Positions 7,032-14,678 are shown, counted from the stretch's first letter. The stretch is 17,454 nucleotides of DNA from Candidatus Moraniibacteriota bacterium (GCA_003507475.1 DNVQ01000042.1:22083-39536); one strand, 5' to 3'. The notes: a model not told the origin generated them from the sequence alone. A program made the numbers and translations.

Positions 7032-7271
7032 ATGAATATAACAGATAAAATTGAAGAGATTCGTAGAAAACCTGAACACGAAAGGGTTCGCTATGTTTGG
7101 GCAATGGTATCCCTAAGTATGATTTTTGTTATTTTTATTTGGTTTTTTTCCTTTAAGAATATGCTGGGCTCAGACAATAAGACAAATAGCGAGTCAGGAC
7201 CTATAACAGGATTAGAGCAAGAAAGTTTAGATGATAATAACAGCAACGAAGGAAAATCGGACATCAATTAA
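7032..7271 (+). CDS. Small single-pass membrane protein, 79 aa
   Basis: The N-terminal 22 residues are charged (DKIEEIRRKPEHERVR). One hydrophobic segment follows at about 23-42 (WAMVSLSMIFVIFIWFFSF), then a hydrophilic, Asn/Ser/Asp-rich tail. The positively charged N-terminus suggests N-in topology with the tail outside. I do not recognise a named family; the RRKPEH...RYVWAM start recalls short hypothetical proteins of Patescibacteria. It follows the metallo-hydrolase gene by 4 nt and lies 85 bp before gyrA, so it is part of the operon and perhaps read through into gyrA. Confidence 0.75.
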   Translation: MNITDKIEEIRRKPEHERVRYVWAMVSLSMIFVIFIWFFSFKNMLGSDNKTNSESGPITGLEQESLDDNNSNEGKSDIN

Positions 7272-7356
7272 TTCATCAATTGAAATATAATATTAAGTTT
7301 ATAAATATATTGAATAATTTTATTATTTAAAATTATTTTTTAATGTTCACATAAAA

Positions 7357-9804
7357 ATGGAAAAAGAAAATATTAAAAATAAAGGAATTCAAAAGCAGGC
7401 CATTGTTAAGGAAGTTCAGCAGTCTTATCTAGATTATGCCATGAGCGTTATCGTAGCTAGGGCTTTGCCTGATGTGCGCGATGGACTAAAGCCAGTGCAC
7501 AGGAGAATTTTGTATTCAATGTGGAAAACTGGATTAAGATCAAATTCTAAATTTAGAAAATCAGCTACCGTTGTGGGAGAGGTGTTGGGTAAATATCATC
7601 CGCATGGAGATACTGCCGTTTACGATACAATGGTGAGAATGGCCCAGGATTTTTCCTTGCGTTACCCGCTTATTTGGGGACAGGGAAACTTTGGTTCCAT
7701 GGATGGAGACAATGCGGCGGCGTATCGTTATACGGAAGCAAAACTCAAGAAAATCGCTGAAGAGATGCTAGTGGATATTGAAAAAGATACGGTTGATTTC
7801 GTGCCTAATTTTGATGGGGTACATAAAGAGCCTACGGTTTTACCCGCTAAGCTTCCCAATTTGCTTTTAAATGGTTCTATGGGAATTGCTGTGGGAATGG
7901 CGACAAATATTCCCCCACACAACCTGGGAGAATTAATTGATGCCACCATGCATTTGATTGATAATCCAAAAAGTAGCGTGGATGATTTGTTGGAATTTGT
8001 AAAAGGACCGGATTTTCCGACAGGAGGAATTATTTATGATCAAAAAAGTATTCGCGAGGCTTATGTTAATGGAAGAGGAGGAATCACTACTCGTGCCAAA
8101 GCTGCTATTGTTGAAGCTAAAAATGGAGGGCATCAAATAATTGTTTCAGAAATAACTTATTTAACTAATAAATCAACATTGCTTGAAAAAATTGCTCTTT
8201 TAGTTAAGGAGCAAAAAATTCAAGGAATTAAAGGTCTTCGAGATGAATCAAATAAAGAGGGAGTTAGAATAGTTATAGAGCTTAAAAAAGATTCTTATCC
8301 AGAAAAAGTTTTAAACAAACTTTACTCTCTGACTGATTTGCAAAAGAACTTTAATGTAAACATGTTGGCGTTGGTAGATGGAATTGATCCGCAAGTGATG
8401 AACCTGAAATCAATGTTGGAATATTATGTAACCCACAGAGAGCAAGTGGTAACTCGTCGCACTCAATATGATTTGCAAAAAGCTAAAGACCGAGCCCATA
8501 TTCTTGAAGGCTTAAAGAAGGCTCTTGATCACATAGATGAAGTTATTGACACCATTAAAAAATCCAAGACTCGAGCAGATGCGCATATAAATTTAATAAA
8601 GAGATTTAAATTTTCCGAAAGACAAACCGAAGCTATTTTGGAGATGAGGTTACAGACCTTGGCTGGCTTGGAAAGAAAGAAGATTGAAGATGAATTGAAA
8701 GAAAAGAAAATATTGATTGCTAGTTTGGAGGCTATTTTAAAAAGCCGAACTAAATTAATGGGAATTGTTAAAAAAGAACTCCTTGAAATCAAGGATCAAT
8801 ATGGCGATGAAAGAAAAACTCGCGTGATTAAGGGAAAAATTGGCGAATTCAAACAAGAAGATTTAGTGGCTAATGAAGAATCAATTATTACCCTTTCTCA
8901 AAGCGGTTATGTAAAAAGAATGAGCCCGGATGTTTACAAAACGCAAAAAAGAGGAGGAAAAGGAGTGATTGGCGCCAATATAAAAGAAGATGATATTATT
9001 TCTCAAGTTTATGCAGTAATGGCTCATGACAATCTTTTATTTTTTACCAACAGTGGAAAAGTTTTTCAAACCAAGGCTTTTGAAATTCCTGAATCCACTC
9101 GAACTTCCAGAGGACAAGCGTTAGTAAATTTTTTGCAGTTATCTTCTGAAGAAAAAGTAACAGAAATGGTAGCTTTCAATAAGGATGCTGGATTTAAGTT
9201 CTTTTTTATGGCCACTGAAAAAGGAAATGTAAAAAAGATTAAAGTAGAAGAGTTTGAAAATGTAAGAAGAAGCGGCTTGATTGCAATTGGTTTAGACAAA
9301 GATGATAAATTAAGATGGGTTAAGCTTACGACTGGTACGGATGAAATAATTATGGCCACCTCAGGAGGGCAAGCAATTCGTTTCAAGGAAACTGATGTGC
9401 GAGCGATGGGAAGAGGAGCAGGTGGAGTGAGAGGAGTAAGACTTAAGAAAGATGATAGGGTTATCGGAGTAGACGCAGTTTTTAAAGGCCAAGTCGGAAA
9501 TCAGTTAATGGTAGTGAGTGAAAATGGTTATGGCAAGAGAAGTGATTTGAAACTTTACAAAATTCAAAAAAGAGGCGGAAGTGGAATTAAAACAGCTAGC
9601 GTTACCGCAAAAACCGGAAAATTGGTAGGCGGAAGAATAGTAAACGCTGATGAAATTGAAAGTGATCTATTTGTCACTTCCACCAAGGGTCAAATTATCC
9701 GCATCCCGCTTAAGAGTATTTCAGTTTTGGGTCGAGCGACTCAAGGAGTAAGAATTATGAATATGAAAAGTGGAGATAAAGTAGGGGCTTCAACGATTAT
9801 TTAA
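7357..9804 (+). CDS. gyrA: DNA gyrase subunit A
   Basis: Breakage-reunion subunit of gyrase, which works with GyrB to introduce negative supercoils. Length 815 aa, normal for GyrA. The N-terminal winged-helix/tower region carries the catalytic tyrosine in [10 protein letters not shown] (Y125) and the quinolone-region motif [12 protein letters not shown], with T86 where many bacteria have Ser and D90 as the usual acidic residue. The C-terminal beta-pinwheel has the GyrA-box QKRGGKG at 530-536, which marks it as GyrA not ParC, and a second box-like QKRGGSG at 737-743. There is no long acidic C-terminal tail. The ATG at 7357 has no Shine-Dalgarno. gyrB is not in the window. A strong terminator follows. 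Confidence 0.96.
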   Translation: MEKENIKNKGIQKQAIVKEVQQSYLDYAMSVIVARALPDVRDGLKPVHRRILYSMWKTGLRSNSKFRKSATVVGEVLGKYHPHGDTAVYDTMVRMAQDFSLRYPLIWGQGNFGSMDGDNAAAYRYTEAKLKKIAEEMLVDIEKDTVDFVPNFDGVHKEPTVLPAKLPNLLLNGSMGIAVGMATNIPPHNLGELIDATMHLIDNPKSSVDDLLEFVKGPDFPTGGIIYDQKSIREAYVNGRGGITTRAKAAIVEAKNGGHQIIVSEITYLTNKSTLLEKIALLVKEQKIQGIKGLRDESNKEGVRIVIELKKDSYPEKVLNKLYSLTDLQKNFNVNMLALVDGIDPQVMNLKSMLEYYVTHREQVVTRRTQYDLQKAKDRAHILEGLKKALDHIDEVIDTIKKSKTRADAHINLIKRFKFSERQTEAILEMRLQTLAGLERKKIEDELKEKKILIASLEAILKSRTKLMGIVKKELLEIKDQYGDERKTRVIKGKIGEFKQEDLVANEESIITLSQSGYVKRMSPDVYKTQKRGGKGVIGANIKEDDIISQVYAVMAHDNLLFFTNSGKVFQTKAFEIPESTRTSRGQALVNFLQLSSEEKVTEMVAFNKDAGFKFFFMATEKGNVKKIKVEEFENVRRSGLIAIGLDKDDKLRWVKLTTGTDEIIMATSGGQAIRFKETDVRAMGRGAGGVRGVRLKKDDRVIGVDAVFKGQVGNQLMVVSENGYGKRSDLKLYKIQKRGGSGIKTASVTAKTGKLVGGRIVNADEIESDLFVTSTKGQIIRIPLKSISVLGRATQGVRIMNMKSGDKVGASTII

Positions 9805-9820
9805 TAAAAAAATTCAAATA

Positions 9821-9854
9821 AAAAAAACCACCTAAATTTAAGGGTGGTTTTTTT
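9821..9854 (+). terminator. gyrA terminator
   Basis: A perfect 12-bp stem, A7-CCACC (9821-9832) with GGTGG-T7 (9843-9854), and a 10-nt loop, 16 nt after the gyrA stop. A closely similar CACCTAAAT...GGGTGGTTTTTT hairpin ends the TrmB-like gene at 13859-13896. Confidence 0.95.
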
Positions 9855-9869
9855 ATTTTTTAAATTAGC

Positions 9870-9898
9870 TTGAATTTTTAATTCTCCAGTGCTAGAAT
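9870..9898 (+). promoter_or_regulatory. yebC promoter
   Basis: TTGAAT (9870-9875), a 17-bp spacer and TAGAAT (9893-9898) preceded by TGC, an extended -10. Start near 9905, leader about 52 nt. Confidence 0.75.
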
Positions 9899-9956
9899 CA
9901 GTGAGAAGAGTTCCAATTACTGTGAACCGTTAACTAAAAACTAAGCACAAAACTAT

Positions 9957-10676
9957 ATGTCAGGACATAATAAATGGTCAAGTATAAAACATAAAAAAGG
10001 AATTAATGATGCTAAAAGAGCCAATGTGTTTACCAAAATTGCCAGAATGATAAGTATCGCTGCGCGCGAAGGGGGTGGGGATTTGAGTTCTAATTTTAAA
10101 TTAAAAATGGTGGTGGATAAAGCCAGAAGCGTAAATATGCCCAAAGATAATATTGAGCGGGCCATCAAACGCGGAACAGGAGAGCTTAAAGATGGAAATA
10201 TAATAGAGGAAATAATTTATGAAGCCTATGGTCCATCTCAAGAAGCGATGCTGATAAAGGTGGCAACGGATAATAAAAACAGAACTTTCGGAGAAGTACG
10301 CAATATCTTGACTAAAAACGGAGGAAAAATAGTAACCGCTGGTGCAATTAGTTATATGTTTAATCAGGTGGGGGAAATTGAAATAAGCGTTAAAGAAGCT
10401 GATAAAGAAGATATAGAAATGAAGCTTATCGAAAGCGGAGCGGAGGATTTTAGCTTGGAAGACAACACGGCTTGGGTTTATACAAAATTGAGTGAATTGA
10501 AATTAGTCAAAGAAAACTTAGAAAAAGAAAATCTTCAAATATTAAATGCTGAACCTTCATATGTCGCCACACAGAAAAAAGAAATTACGGAAGAGGAAAG
10601 AGAGAAGTATGAGAATTTACTAGAAAAGTTGGATGAAAATGATGATGTAGTGGAGATTTATGATGATTTGAAATAA
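9957..10676 (+). CDS. yebC: YebC/PmpR (TACO1) family protein
   Basis: The 239-aa product begins with the family signature MSGHNKWSSIKHKK and continues FTKIARMISIAAREGG, NMPKDNIERAIKRGTG (about 60-75) and IIYEAYGPSQEAMLIKVATDNKNRT (about 85-110). This covers the three-domain YebC fold from start to end. Members were described first as transcription regulators and more recently as ribosome-associated factors that help elongation at proline-rich stretches; mitochondrial TACO1 is the homologue. The ATG at 9957 follows an A-rich leader without Shine-Dalgarno. yebC commonly precedes ruvC. Here about 6 kb of other genes separate the two. Confidence 0.95.
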   Translation: MSGHNKWSSIKHKKGINDAKRANVFTKIARMISIAAREGGGDLSSNFKLKMVVDKARSVNMPKDNIERAIKRGTGELKDGNIIEEIIYEAYGPSQEAMLIKVATDNKNRTFGEVRNILTKNGGKIVTAGAISYMFNQVGEIEISVKEADKEDIEMKLIESGAEDFSLEDNTAWVYTKLSELKLVKENLEKENLQILNAEPSYVATQKKEITEEEREKYENLLEKLDENDDVVEIYDDLK

Positions 10677-10684
10677 AACTTTTT

Positions 10685-10713
10685 AAAGCCGCTTATCAAA
10701 TAGGCGGTTTTTT
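10685..10713 (+). terminator. yebC terminator
   Basis: AAAGCCGC (10685-10692) pairs with GCGGTTTT (10704-10711; one G-U) followed by more T, starting 8 nt after the stop. It stands back to back with the minus-strand terminator at 10721-10761. Confidence 0.85.
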
Positions 10714-10720
10714 ATTTGAA

Positions 10721-10761
10721 AAAAATAAAAAGGGCAAGAAGATTAGATTATCTTCTTGCCC
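10721..10761 (-). terminator. Terminator of the radical SAM gene (GGGCAAGAAGAT hairpin, copy 1)
   Basis: A perfect 12-bp stem GGGCAAGAAGAT/ATCTTCTTGCCC (10732-10743, 10750-10761) with a 6-nt loop and, on the minus strand only, a T-rich tail (10731-10721). It is one of four variants of the same hairpin following the four minus-strand island genes. The 30 bases before the stem on the plus strand are nearly the same as at 13889-13913. Confidence 0.9.
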
Positions 10762-10812
10762 ATGAACTACTTTAGTAAGCTAGCTTAAAGGCCTGACTCA
10801 CTAAATCTGTGG

Positions 10813-12144
10813 CTAGACTTGTTCTAGAAAGTCTTTATAGATTTTGATTAACACCTCTTTTTTGATAGGCGTTGAAAGTACTGGATAAGAACAATCCGAT
10901 TGCAGAAATGTCTTATCTATAATCCAGTTGTTATCAACACATTGTCGATAAAAACGTGTTCCCGGAAAGGGGGTAATAAATGCCACATAGGTGTGCTTTA
11001 TAAACCCCCTGTTTTTGATAGTTAGGTATTTGATTAGAGATTTTTTTAGCTCACCTTCAGTTTCCCAGGGATAGCCAATCATTAAACTACACCAGACATC
11101 AATGCCACTTCTGTAGGTTTTTTCTATCGCACTCTTTATTTGATTTGGCTTTACTCCCTTGCCTAACTTTCTTAGAGTTTTCAGGTTCATAGACTCAGCT
11201 CCGAAAAACAACCCGTTGAGTCCTGCCTCTTTCATTAGTTTCAAATTTAGCTTTTCGTTTGAAACATCATCCACTCTAGCAAAAACCCTCCATGTAATTT
11301 TGTTATTCAACCCAGTCTGAATCAGCCCCTTACAAAAATCTTCCATTCTTTGGGTATCTGTGGTAAAAAGCTCATCGCAAAAAAAGAACGATTTCCTTTT
11401 GTACTGATCATGCAGAAATTTTATTTCCTCCAAAATACGCCTCGCAGAATTTTTAGCTACATTGCCAGGGTTTGAGACTGGCGTAGTACAATAGCTACAT
11501 CTAAATTTACATCCCCTGGTAGTGTGCATATATTCCAGGTTCGATGCTTCATCTACGGAATGATACTTCTCATAAGGCAGGTCACTGCGATCTGCCGTTG
11601 GAAGAACGTCCAGGCACTTTACTCTTTCAATTTTCTTTGTAATATATATTACGTTAGAATTTTGAAAGACAGTGCCATGAACCCTTCGCATACTATGACC
11701 GTCTCGAATGTTTTTTGCTAGTCCCGTTAGTACCACCTCTCCTTCAAAAGGAATCAGAAAGTCGATACACTGATTTTCTCGAAGCGTTTTTGTCATTAAC
11801 CGAGAGCCATATTTAGTTTCATCGACATATATGCCAGTAATATGCTCTCCTCCGAAAACAATTTTTATTTCAGGTCTTGTATTTTTTAATGCTTTAGCTA
11901 GAGATGCGGCATTTGAAAAAACACAACTCATCACCGAAAAACCAACTAACATCGGACTAAATTTTAATATCTTTTTAACCAGCTCATCATTAGTTTCATC
12001 AATTTGATGAAATATTTTCACATCCTGAAAACCTTCTTTTAAAAGATAGGCTTTAAGGAAGCAAACACCAAGCGGTGGCCGCGCAACATTGCCCATGCCA
12101 CTCATATCCTTTTTGCCATTTGGTACAACCAGTGCTATTTTCAT
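10813..12144 (-). CDS. B12-binding-type radical SAM enzyme
   Basis: A 443-aa protein with two recognisable parts. Residues 1-150 look like a cobalamin-binding Rossmann domain: MKIALVVPNG start, RPPLGVCFLKAYL (22-34), LVGFSVMS (66-73) and IVFGGEH (95-101). From about 200 comes a radical SAM barrel with YMHTTRGCKFRCSYC, where C212, C216 and C219 form CxxxCxxC for the [4Fe-4S] cluster. FFGAES (313-318) and IGYPWET (356-362) follow. The layout is that of class B radical SAM enzymes (BchE, HpnP/HpnR and others), which methylate or cyclise unreactive carbons. The substrate is unknown. The start at 12144 has a good Shine-Dalgarno (AGGAG, 7 nt upstream). There is no promoter directly upstream, so it is probably the second gene of an operon with 12313-12849. 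Confidence 0.88.
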   Translation of the reverse strand: MKIALVVPNGKKDMSGMGNVARPPLGVCFLKAYLLKEGFQDVKIFHQIDETNDELVKKILKFSPMLVGFSVMSCVFSNAASLAKALKNTRPEIKIVFGGEHITGIYVDETKYGSRLMTKTLRENQCIDFLIPFEGEVVLTGLAKNIRDGHSMRRVHGTVFQNSNVIYITKKIERVKCLDVLPTADRSDLPYEKYHSVDEASNLEYMHTTRGCKFRCSYCTTPVSNPGNVAKNSARRILEEIKFLHDQYKRKSFFFCDELFTTDTQRMEDFCKGLIQTGLNNKITWRVFARVDDVSNEKLNLKLMKEAGLNGLFFGAESMNLKTLRKLGKGVKPNQIKSAIEKTYRSGIDVWCSLMIGYPWETEGELKKSLIKYLTIKNRGFIKHTYVAFITPFPGTRFYRQCVDNNWIIDKTFLQSDCSYPVLSTPIKKEVLIKIYKDFLEQV

Positions 12145-12204
12145 AACTCATCTCCTCTTTTATTAATTTGTAAAAGAAATTTTTTCCTACAAAACCACAA
12201 TTAT

Positions 12205-12254
12205 TTATGATTTTGATAAGAAGGGCAAGAAATGTTTGTTGACATTTCTTGCCC
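12205..12254 (-). terminator. GGGCAAGAAATGT hairpin after the 178-aa gene (copy 2)
   Basis: A perfect 13-bp stem (12223-12235 with 12242-12254) and a 6-nt loop, 58 nt after the stop of the 178-aa gene. The minus-strand tail (TTCTTATCAAAAT) is a poor T-run. It is therefore probably a partial terminator or mRNA-stabilising hairpin that lets transcription reach the radical SAM gene. Confidence 0.75.
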
Positions 12255-12312
12255 AGTGAACCGTTGGGAAGTTTTTTTTCGAGAAACTTCTAGAAACTCG
12301 GTTGAGGTTAGG

Positions 12313-12849
12313 CTAACAAATCAGGCATCCGTTAATACGAGGGTTGTCCACCAAGTTCTCAAATTGTTTCCCTTGGCAAAATCGATCTCCCAATCTTCCT
12401 CTAAAAATCGCTCCTCCTTTATAGCTTATGCCCAGGATTTCTTCATAGCCAATGCCAACTTCTGTATAATTTTCATTGTAATCCATTACTCCTCTCCCGA
12501 AAGAGCGAGGTCTCTTATATTTCCCATCTAGTGATACATCAGCAGCTTCTTCAAGAAATACTCTCTTACTACTATAATGGCGACCAACTCTCAAAAACTG
12601 TCCCGCGATTCTTGTAATGTAAGGGTTTGGAGTAGCGGCTGATACGGTACGATAAATAATGATTTCTTTTCCTGCGCTGTCTACAATCGTATTAATAATC
12701 GTTTCTTCGCTGATACTGTTATCATAGAGATTGAAGATTTCTTCATCAGTGAATACATGGCTAGTGGCTATTTTGCCGGTGAATAACAGATCATACTCAA
12801 CCCAGTTACCATCAACAAGACGAAACATTTTGAAATTAGAATCAGACAT
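12313..12849 (-). CDS. Orphan protein of 178 aa, C-terminal CxxC
   Basis: I do not recognise this protein. It is soluble with no signal peptide or membrane segment. It starts MSDSNFKMFRLVDGNWVEYD and has an acidic first half, then a basic, aromatic, Gly-rich second half (RVGRHYSSKR about 87-96, KRPRSFGRGVMDYNENY about 112-128, GGAIFRGRLGDRF 145-157). Its only cysteines are C158, C175 and C178, the last two forming a terminal CLIC. A Cys pair at the extreme C-terminus beside a radical SAM enzyme could mean a modified substrate or a metal site, but that is inference. Translation evidence is strong: AAGGAG 6 nt before the ATG, a consensus promoter 100 bp upstream and a hairpin behind. It is divergent from the TrmB-like gene at 13114. 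Confidence 0.75.
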   Translation of the reverse strand: MSDSNFKMFRLVDGNWVEYDLLFTGKIATSHVFTDEEIFNLYDNSISEETIINTIVDSAGKEIIIYRTVSAATPNPYITRIAGQFLRVGRHYSSKRVFLEEAADVSLDGKYKRPRSFGRGVMDYNENYTEVGIGYEEILGISYKGGAIFRGRLGDRFCQGKQFENLVDNPRINGCLIC

Positions 12850-12904
12850 GGCGCTCTCCTTGTAGAAAGGTTTTGCTCGAAAGTGAGCTATGATTTCAAA
12901 GAAC

Positions 12905-12948
12905 TTGTTATTACGAGTTAGTTGTTTAATCCAACTTCATCGTAACAA
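12905..12948 (-). promoter_or_regulatory. 5'-end mRNA hairpin of the 178-aa gene leader
   Basis: At the predicted transcript start, TTGTTACGA (12948-12940) pairs with TCG-TAA-TAACAA (12916-12905, 3-nt bulge). A smaller AGTTG/CAACT stem lies inside. The start sequence TTGTTANGATGAA, at the same distance from the -10, is shared with the leader at 15227-15240. Confidence 0.6.
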
Positions 12949-12951
12949 TGT

Positions 12952-12980
12952 ATAATAGCATCTTTTTGGTTGATTGTCAA
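12952..12980 (-). promoter_or_regulatory. Promoter of the 178-aa / radical SAM operon
   Basis: TTGACA (12980-12975), a 17-bp spacer ending TGC, and TATTAT (12957-12952): a near-consensus extended sigma-70 promoter. Predicted start near 12946, leader about 97 nt. Confidence 0.88.
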
Positions 12981-13002
12981 TAAACTTGTCAAATAATGTC
13001 AA
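12975..13002 (-). promoter_or_regulatory. Three phased TTGACA repeats, candidate operator
   Basis: On the minus strand TTGACA occurs three times (13002-12997, 12992-12987, 12980-12975), 10 and 12 bp apart, close to one helical turn. The last is the -35. The others lie just upstream, in the divergent region facing the TrmB-like gene. They could be regulator half-sites. No footprint-like symmetry proves it. Confidence 0.4.
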
Positions 13003-13049
13003 TTTAATAAAATTATTTTTGCGTTAGAATTGAAAAAGCCTTTATTTTA

Positions 13050-13078
13050 TTGACAAAAATAGTTATTTTTGATATACT
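13050..13078 (+). promoter_or_regulatory. Promoter of first TrmB-like gene with internal palindrome
   Basis: TTGACA (13050-13055), a 17-bp spacer and TATACT (13073-13078). The spacer contains a perfect AAAAATA-GT-TATTTTT inverted repeat (13055-13070), a natural place for an autoregulatory operator. The promoter shows that a TTG-initiated extension starting at 13069 is not coding. Confidence 0.85.
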
Positions 13079-13113
13079 TTAATTATCAACCATTTTATCG
13101 ACAAAATAACATT

Positions 13114-13845
13114 ATGTTTAAAAAAGAGCTCCAAAAATTGAATTTTGACGAAAAAGAAGCGGATGTTTATCTAGCTTTATTAGAATTGGGCGAAGCCAAT
13201 ATTGAGCAAATAGCAAAAAAATCGGGGGTTAAAAGAACCACGGTTTACTATGTGATTGAAACGCTCAAAGAAAAGGGCTATATCGAAATGTCTAAAAATG
13301 GCAAAAAAGTGCTTTATTATGCCCTAAATCCAAAAAAAATAGGAGAAAACCTCGAAGAAAAGAAGCTTATTTTTGAAAAAATCATGCCCGGATTGTTGTC
13401 TATTACCAATGATATAGAAAAAAAGCCAAAAATCAGATATTTTGAAGGAAAAGAGGGAATTAGAGAAATTTATAAAGATACTCTTAAATATCACGATCAG
13501 GAAATGCTAGTTTGGACAACTGAGGATATCTTGGAATATTTTGATGTGGATTGGTTGTGGAATTATTATGTGGTTAAAAGAGTGGAAAATAAGATTTGGC
13601 AAAGAGCCATCGCCCCTGATATCGAATATGCTAAAGAATTGCAAGAAATGGACACGGAGCATCTTCGACAAATACGCTTTTGTTCCAGGGATAAATACCC
13701 GATGTATGTCGATGTTACCCTTTACGGAGGACGCTTTGTGGGCATAATGTCATTTAAAGATGGACTGGGACTCATCATCGAATCCGAAGGAATTTATAAA
13801 ACCTTAAAAAGTATTTTTGAAATGAATTGGTTAATGCTTCAGTAA
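13114..13845 (+). CDS. TrmB-like transcriptional regulator (first)
   Basis: A 243-aa one-component regulator. Residues 1-70 form a winged helix-turn-helix (LNFDEKEADVYLALLELG, QIAKKSGVKRTTVYYVIETL with the recognition helix about 37-51, then a YYAL wing). A TrmB-type C-terminal region follows, beginning KIRYFEGKEGIREIY (about 106-120). TrmB-family proteins bind sugars or other small molecules; CPR genomes often carry several of unknown ligand. I place the start at ATG 13114, because a TTG at 13069 would lie between the -35 and the -10. There is no Shine-Dalgarno. It is divergent from the 178-aa/radical SAM operon across a 264-bp shared region, the usual arrangement of a regulator and its target. 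Confidence 0.88.
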   Translation: MFKKELQKLNFDEKEADVYLALLELGEANIEQIAKKSGVKRTTVYYVIETLKEKGYIEMSKNGKKVLYYALNPKKIGENLEEKKLIFEKIMPGLLSITNDIEKKPKIRYFEGKEGIREIYKDTLKYHDQEMLVWTTEDILEYFDVDWLWNYYVVKRVENKIWQRAIAPDIEYAKELQEMDTEHLRQIRFCSRDKYPMYVDVTLYGGRFVGIMSFKDGLGLIIESEGIYKTLKSIFEMNWLMLQ

Positions 13846-13858
13846 AGCTTAATATAAT

Positions 13859-13896
13859 AAAAAATCACCTAAATTATTTAAAAGGGTGGTTTTTTG
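13859..13896 (+). terminator. Terminator of first TrmB-like gene
   Basis: A6-TCACC (13859-13869) pairs with GGTGG-T6 (13885-13895; one G-U) around a 15-nt loop. It is very similar in sequence to the gyrA terminator. Confidence 0.88.
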
Positions 13897-13901
13897 TTTG
13901 A

Positions 13902-13942
13902 GAAAAATAAAAAGGGCAAGAAGATGAATTCATCTTCTTGCC
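13902..13942 (-). terminator. Terminator of the 187-aa gene (hairpin copy 3)
   Basis: A 28-bp perfect palindrome (13915-13942), GGCAAGAAGATGAA and its complement, starts 7 nt after the stop of the 187-aa gene and is followed on the minus strand by T5-A-T5. Together with the preceding plus-strand terminator it repeats the junction layout seen at 10685-10761. Confidence 0.9.
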
Positions 13943-13949
13943 AATAGCT

Positions 13950-14513
13950 TTATTCATCCTCTTCGGAAGTAATGTACTTCCAGAGAGAATCTATTGTAAT
14001 ATCGAATTGTGCCAATTGCGACCCACCACCCTTGGGCCATTTAATCACAAAAGATGGCATTGATCCACTCCTCGGGTCATAGAAACGTTCGCCAAAAAGT
14101 TTTTCGGTAAATTTTTTACCTTTAATGCAACCTTCGCAGTGATCATAACGTTTACAACCTTCGTCTTCATAAATCGTAATACATCCCAGGTTATGATAAA
14201 AGGGATTGTGATTTATTACTGGAGCTACTCCATATTTGCTCCAATACTTCAAGAGGTTGTGTAGAAATACGGCAGCCTCCTTTCTTCCTGAAAATTCAGG
14301 GATCTTTGCTCCTCGTAGTTTATAAAAACAATGGTGGTATGGATAACATTTGGTAAGAACCTCAGCTCTGTGTTTATTTGCATATAGAGGATTGCTATAT
14401 TTTTCTCTTTCCCTGAATTCTAGCATATATTCATCAAGAGGTATTAATACCATAAATTTTTCAACTGTATCTTGAAATTTCAAAGAGATATTCTGGATGG
14501 CGGTAGTATTCAT
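13950..14513 (-). CDS. Orphan Cys/His-rich protein of 187 aa
   Basis: I do not recognise a family. It is soluble, without signal peptide. Six cysteines stand out: C56 and C62 in TKCYPYHHCFY (with H60, H61), C111, and C120, C126, C129 in EGCKRYDHCEGCIKG. The last group (Cx5Cx2C with H125) could bind Zn or an Fe-S cluster. The first half has a helix-rich segment (FREREKYSNPLYANKHRAE) and the C-terminus is acidic (ITSEEDE). The gene has AAAGGAG 7 nt before the ATG. I see no promoter directly upstream; the preceding hairpin lacks a T-tail, so it is probably cotranscribed with 14679-15137. The function is not known. Confidence 0.78.
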   Translation of the reverse strand: MNTTAIQNISLKFQDTVEKFMVLIPLDEYMLEFREREKYSNPLYANKHRAEVLTKCYPYHHCFYKLRGAKIPEFSGRKEAAVFLHNLLKYWSKYGVAPVINHNPFYHNLGCITIYEDEGCKRYDHCEGCIKGKKFTEKLFGERFYDPRSGSMPSFVIKWPKGGGSQLAQFDITIDSLWKYITSEEDE

Positions 14514-14520
14514 AGTGCTT

Positions 14521-14578
14521 CTCCTTTTTGGAATGTTTTACCCGACGGTGGGTGAATGTGATAAATTTTTAATGAACT
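14521..14578 (-). promoter_or_regulatory. Leader of the 187-aa gene, conserved with the 152-aa gene leader
   Basis: In minus-strand order: AGTTCATT (14578-14571), AATTTATCAC (14567-14558), a small hairpin ACCC/GGGT (14553-14550, 14543-14540), then AAAGGAG (14527-14521). The same elements in the same order precede the 152-aa gene (15144-15197). A shared leader over about 60 nt implies duplication or common post-transcriptional control. Confidence 0.6.
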
Positions 14579-14642
14579 ATTGTCCAGTTGCATGACTGGA
14601 TTCTTCTTCAAAACTACAAATAATTTATAGCTTTGATTGAAG

Positions 14643-14672
14643 GGGCAAAAAGATTGGATCATCTCCTTGCCC
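14643..14672 (-). terminator. Hairpin after the 152-aa gene (copy 4), weak terminator
   Basis: GGGCAAGGAGAT pairs with ATCTTTTTGCCC (14672-14661, 14654-14643; two G-U) around a 6-nt loop, 6 nt after the stop codon. There is no good T-run on the minus strand, so read-through into the 187-aa gene is expected. Confidence 0.65.
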
Positions 14673-14678
14673 GTGAAC

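Noticed and set aside
12232..12531. 99-aa plus-strand open frame opposite the 178-aa gene
   Set aside because: Antisense to a gene with strong promoter and Shine-Dalgarno; it starts inside a terminator hairpin.
13069..13113. TTG-started extension of the first TrmB-like protein
   Set aside because: It would begin between the -35 and -10 of a consensus promoter; the ATG at 13114 gives the normal family N-terminus.
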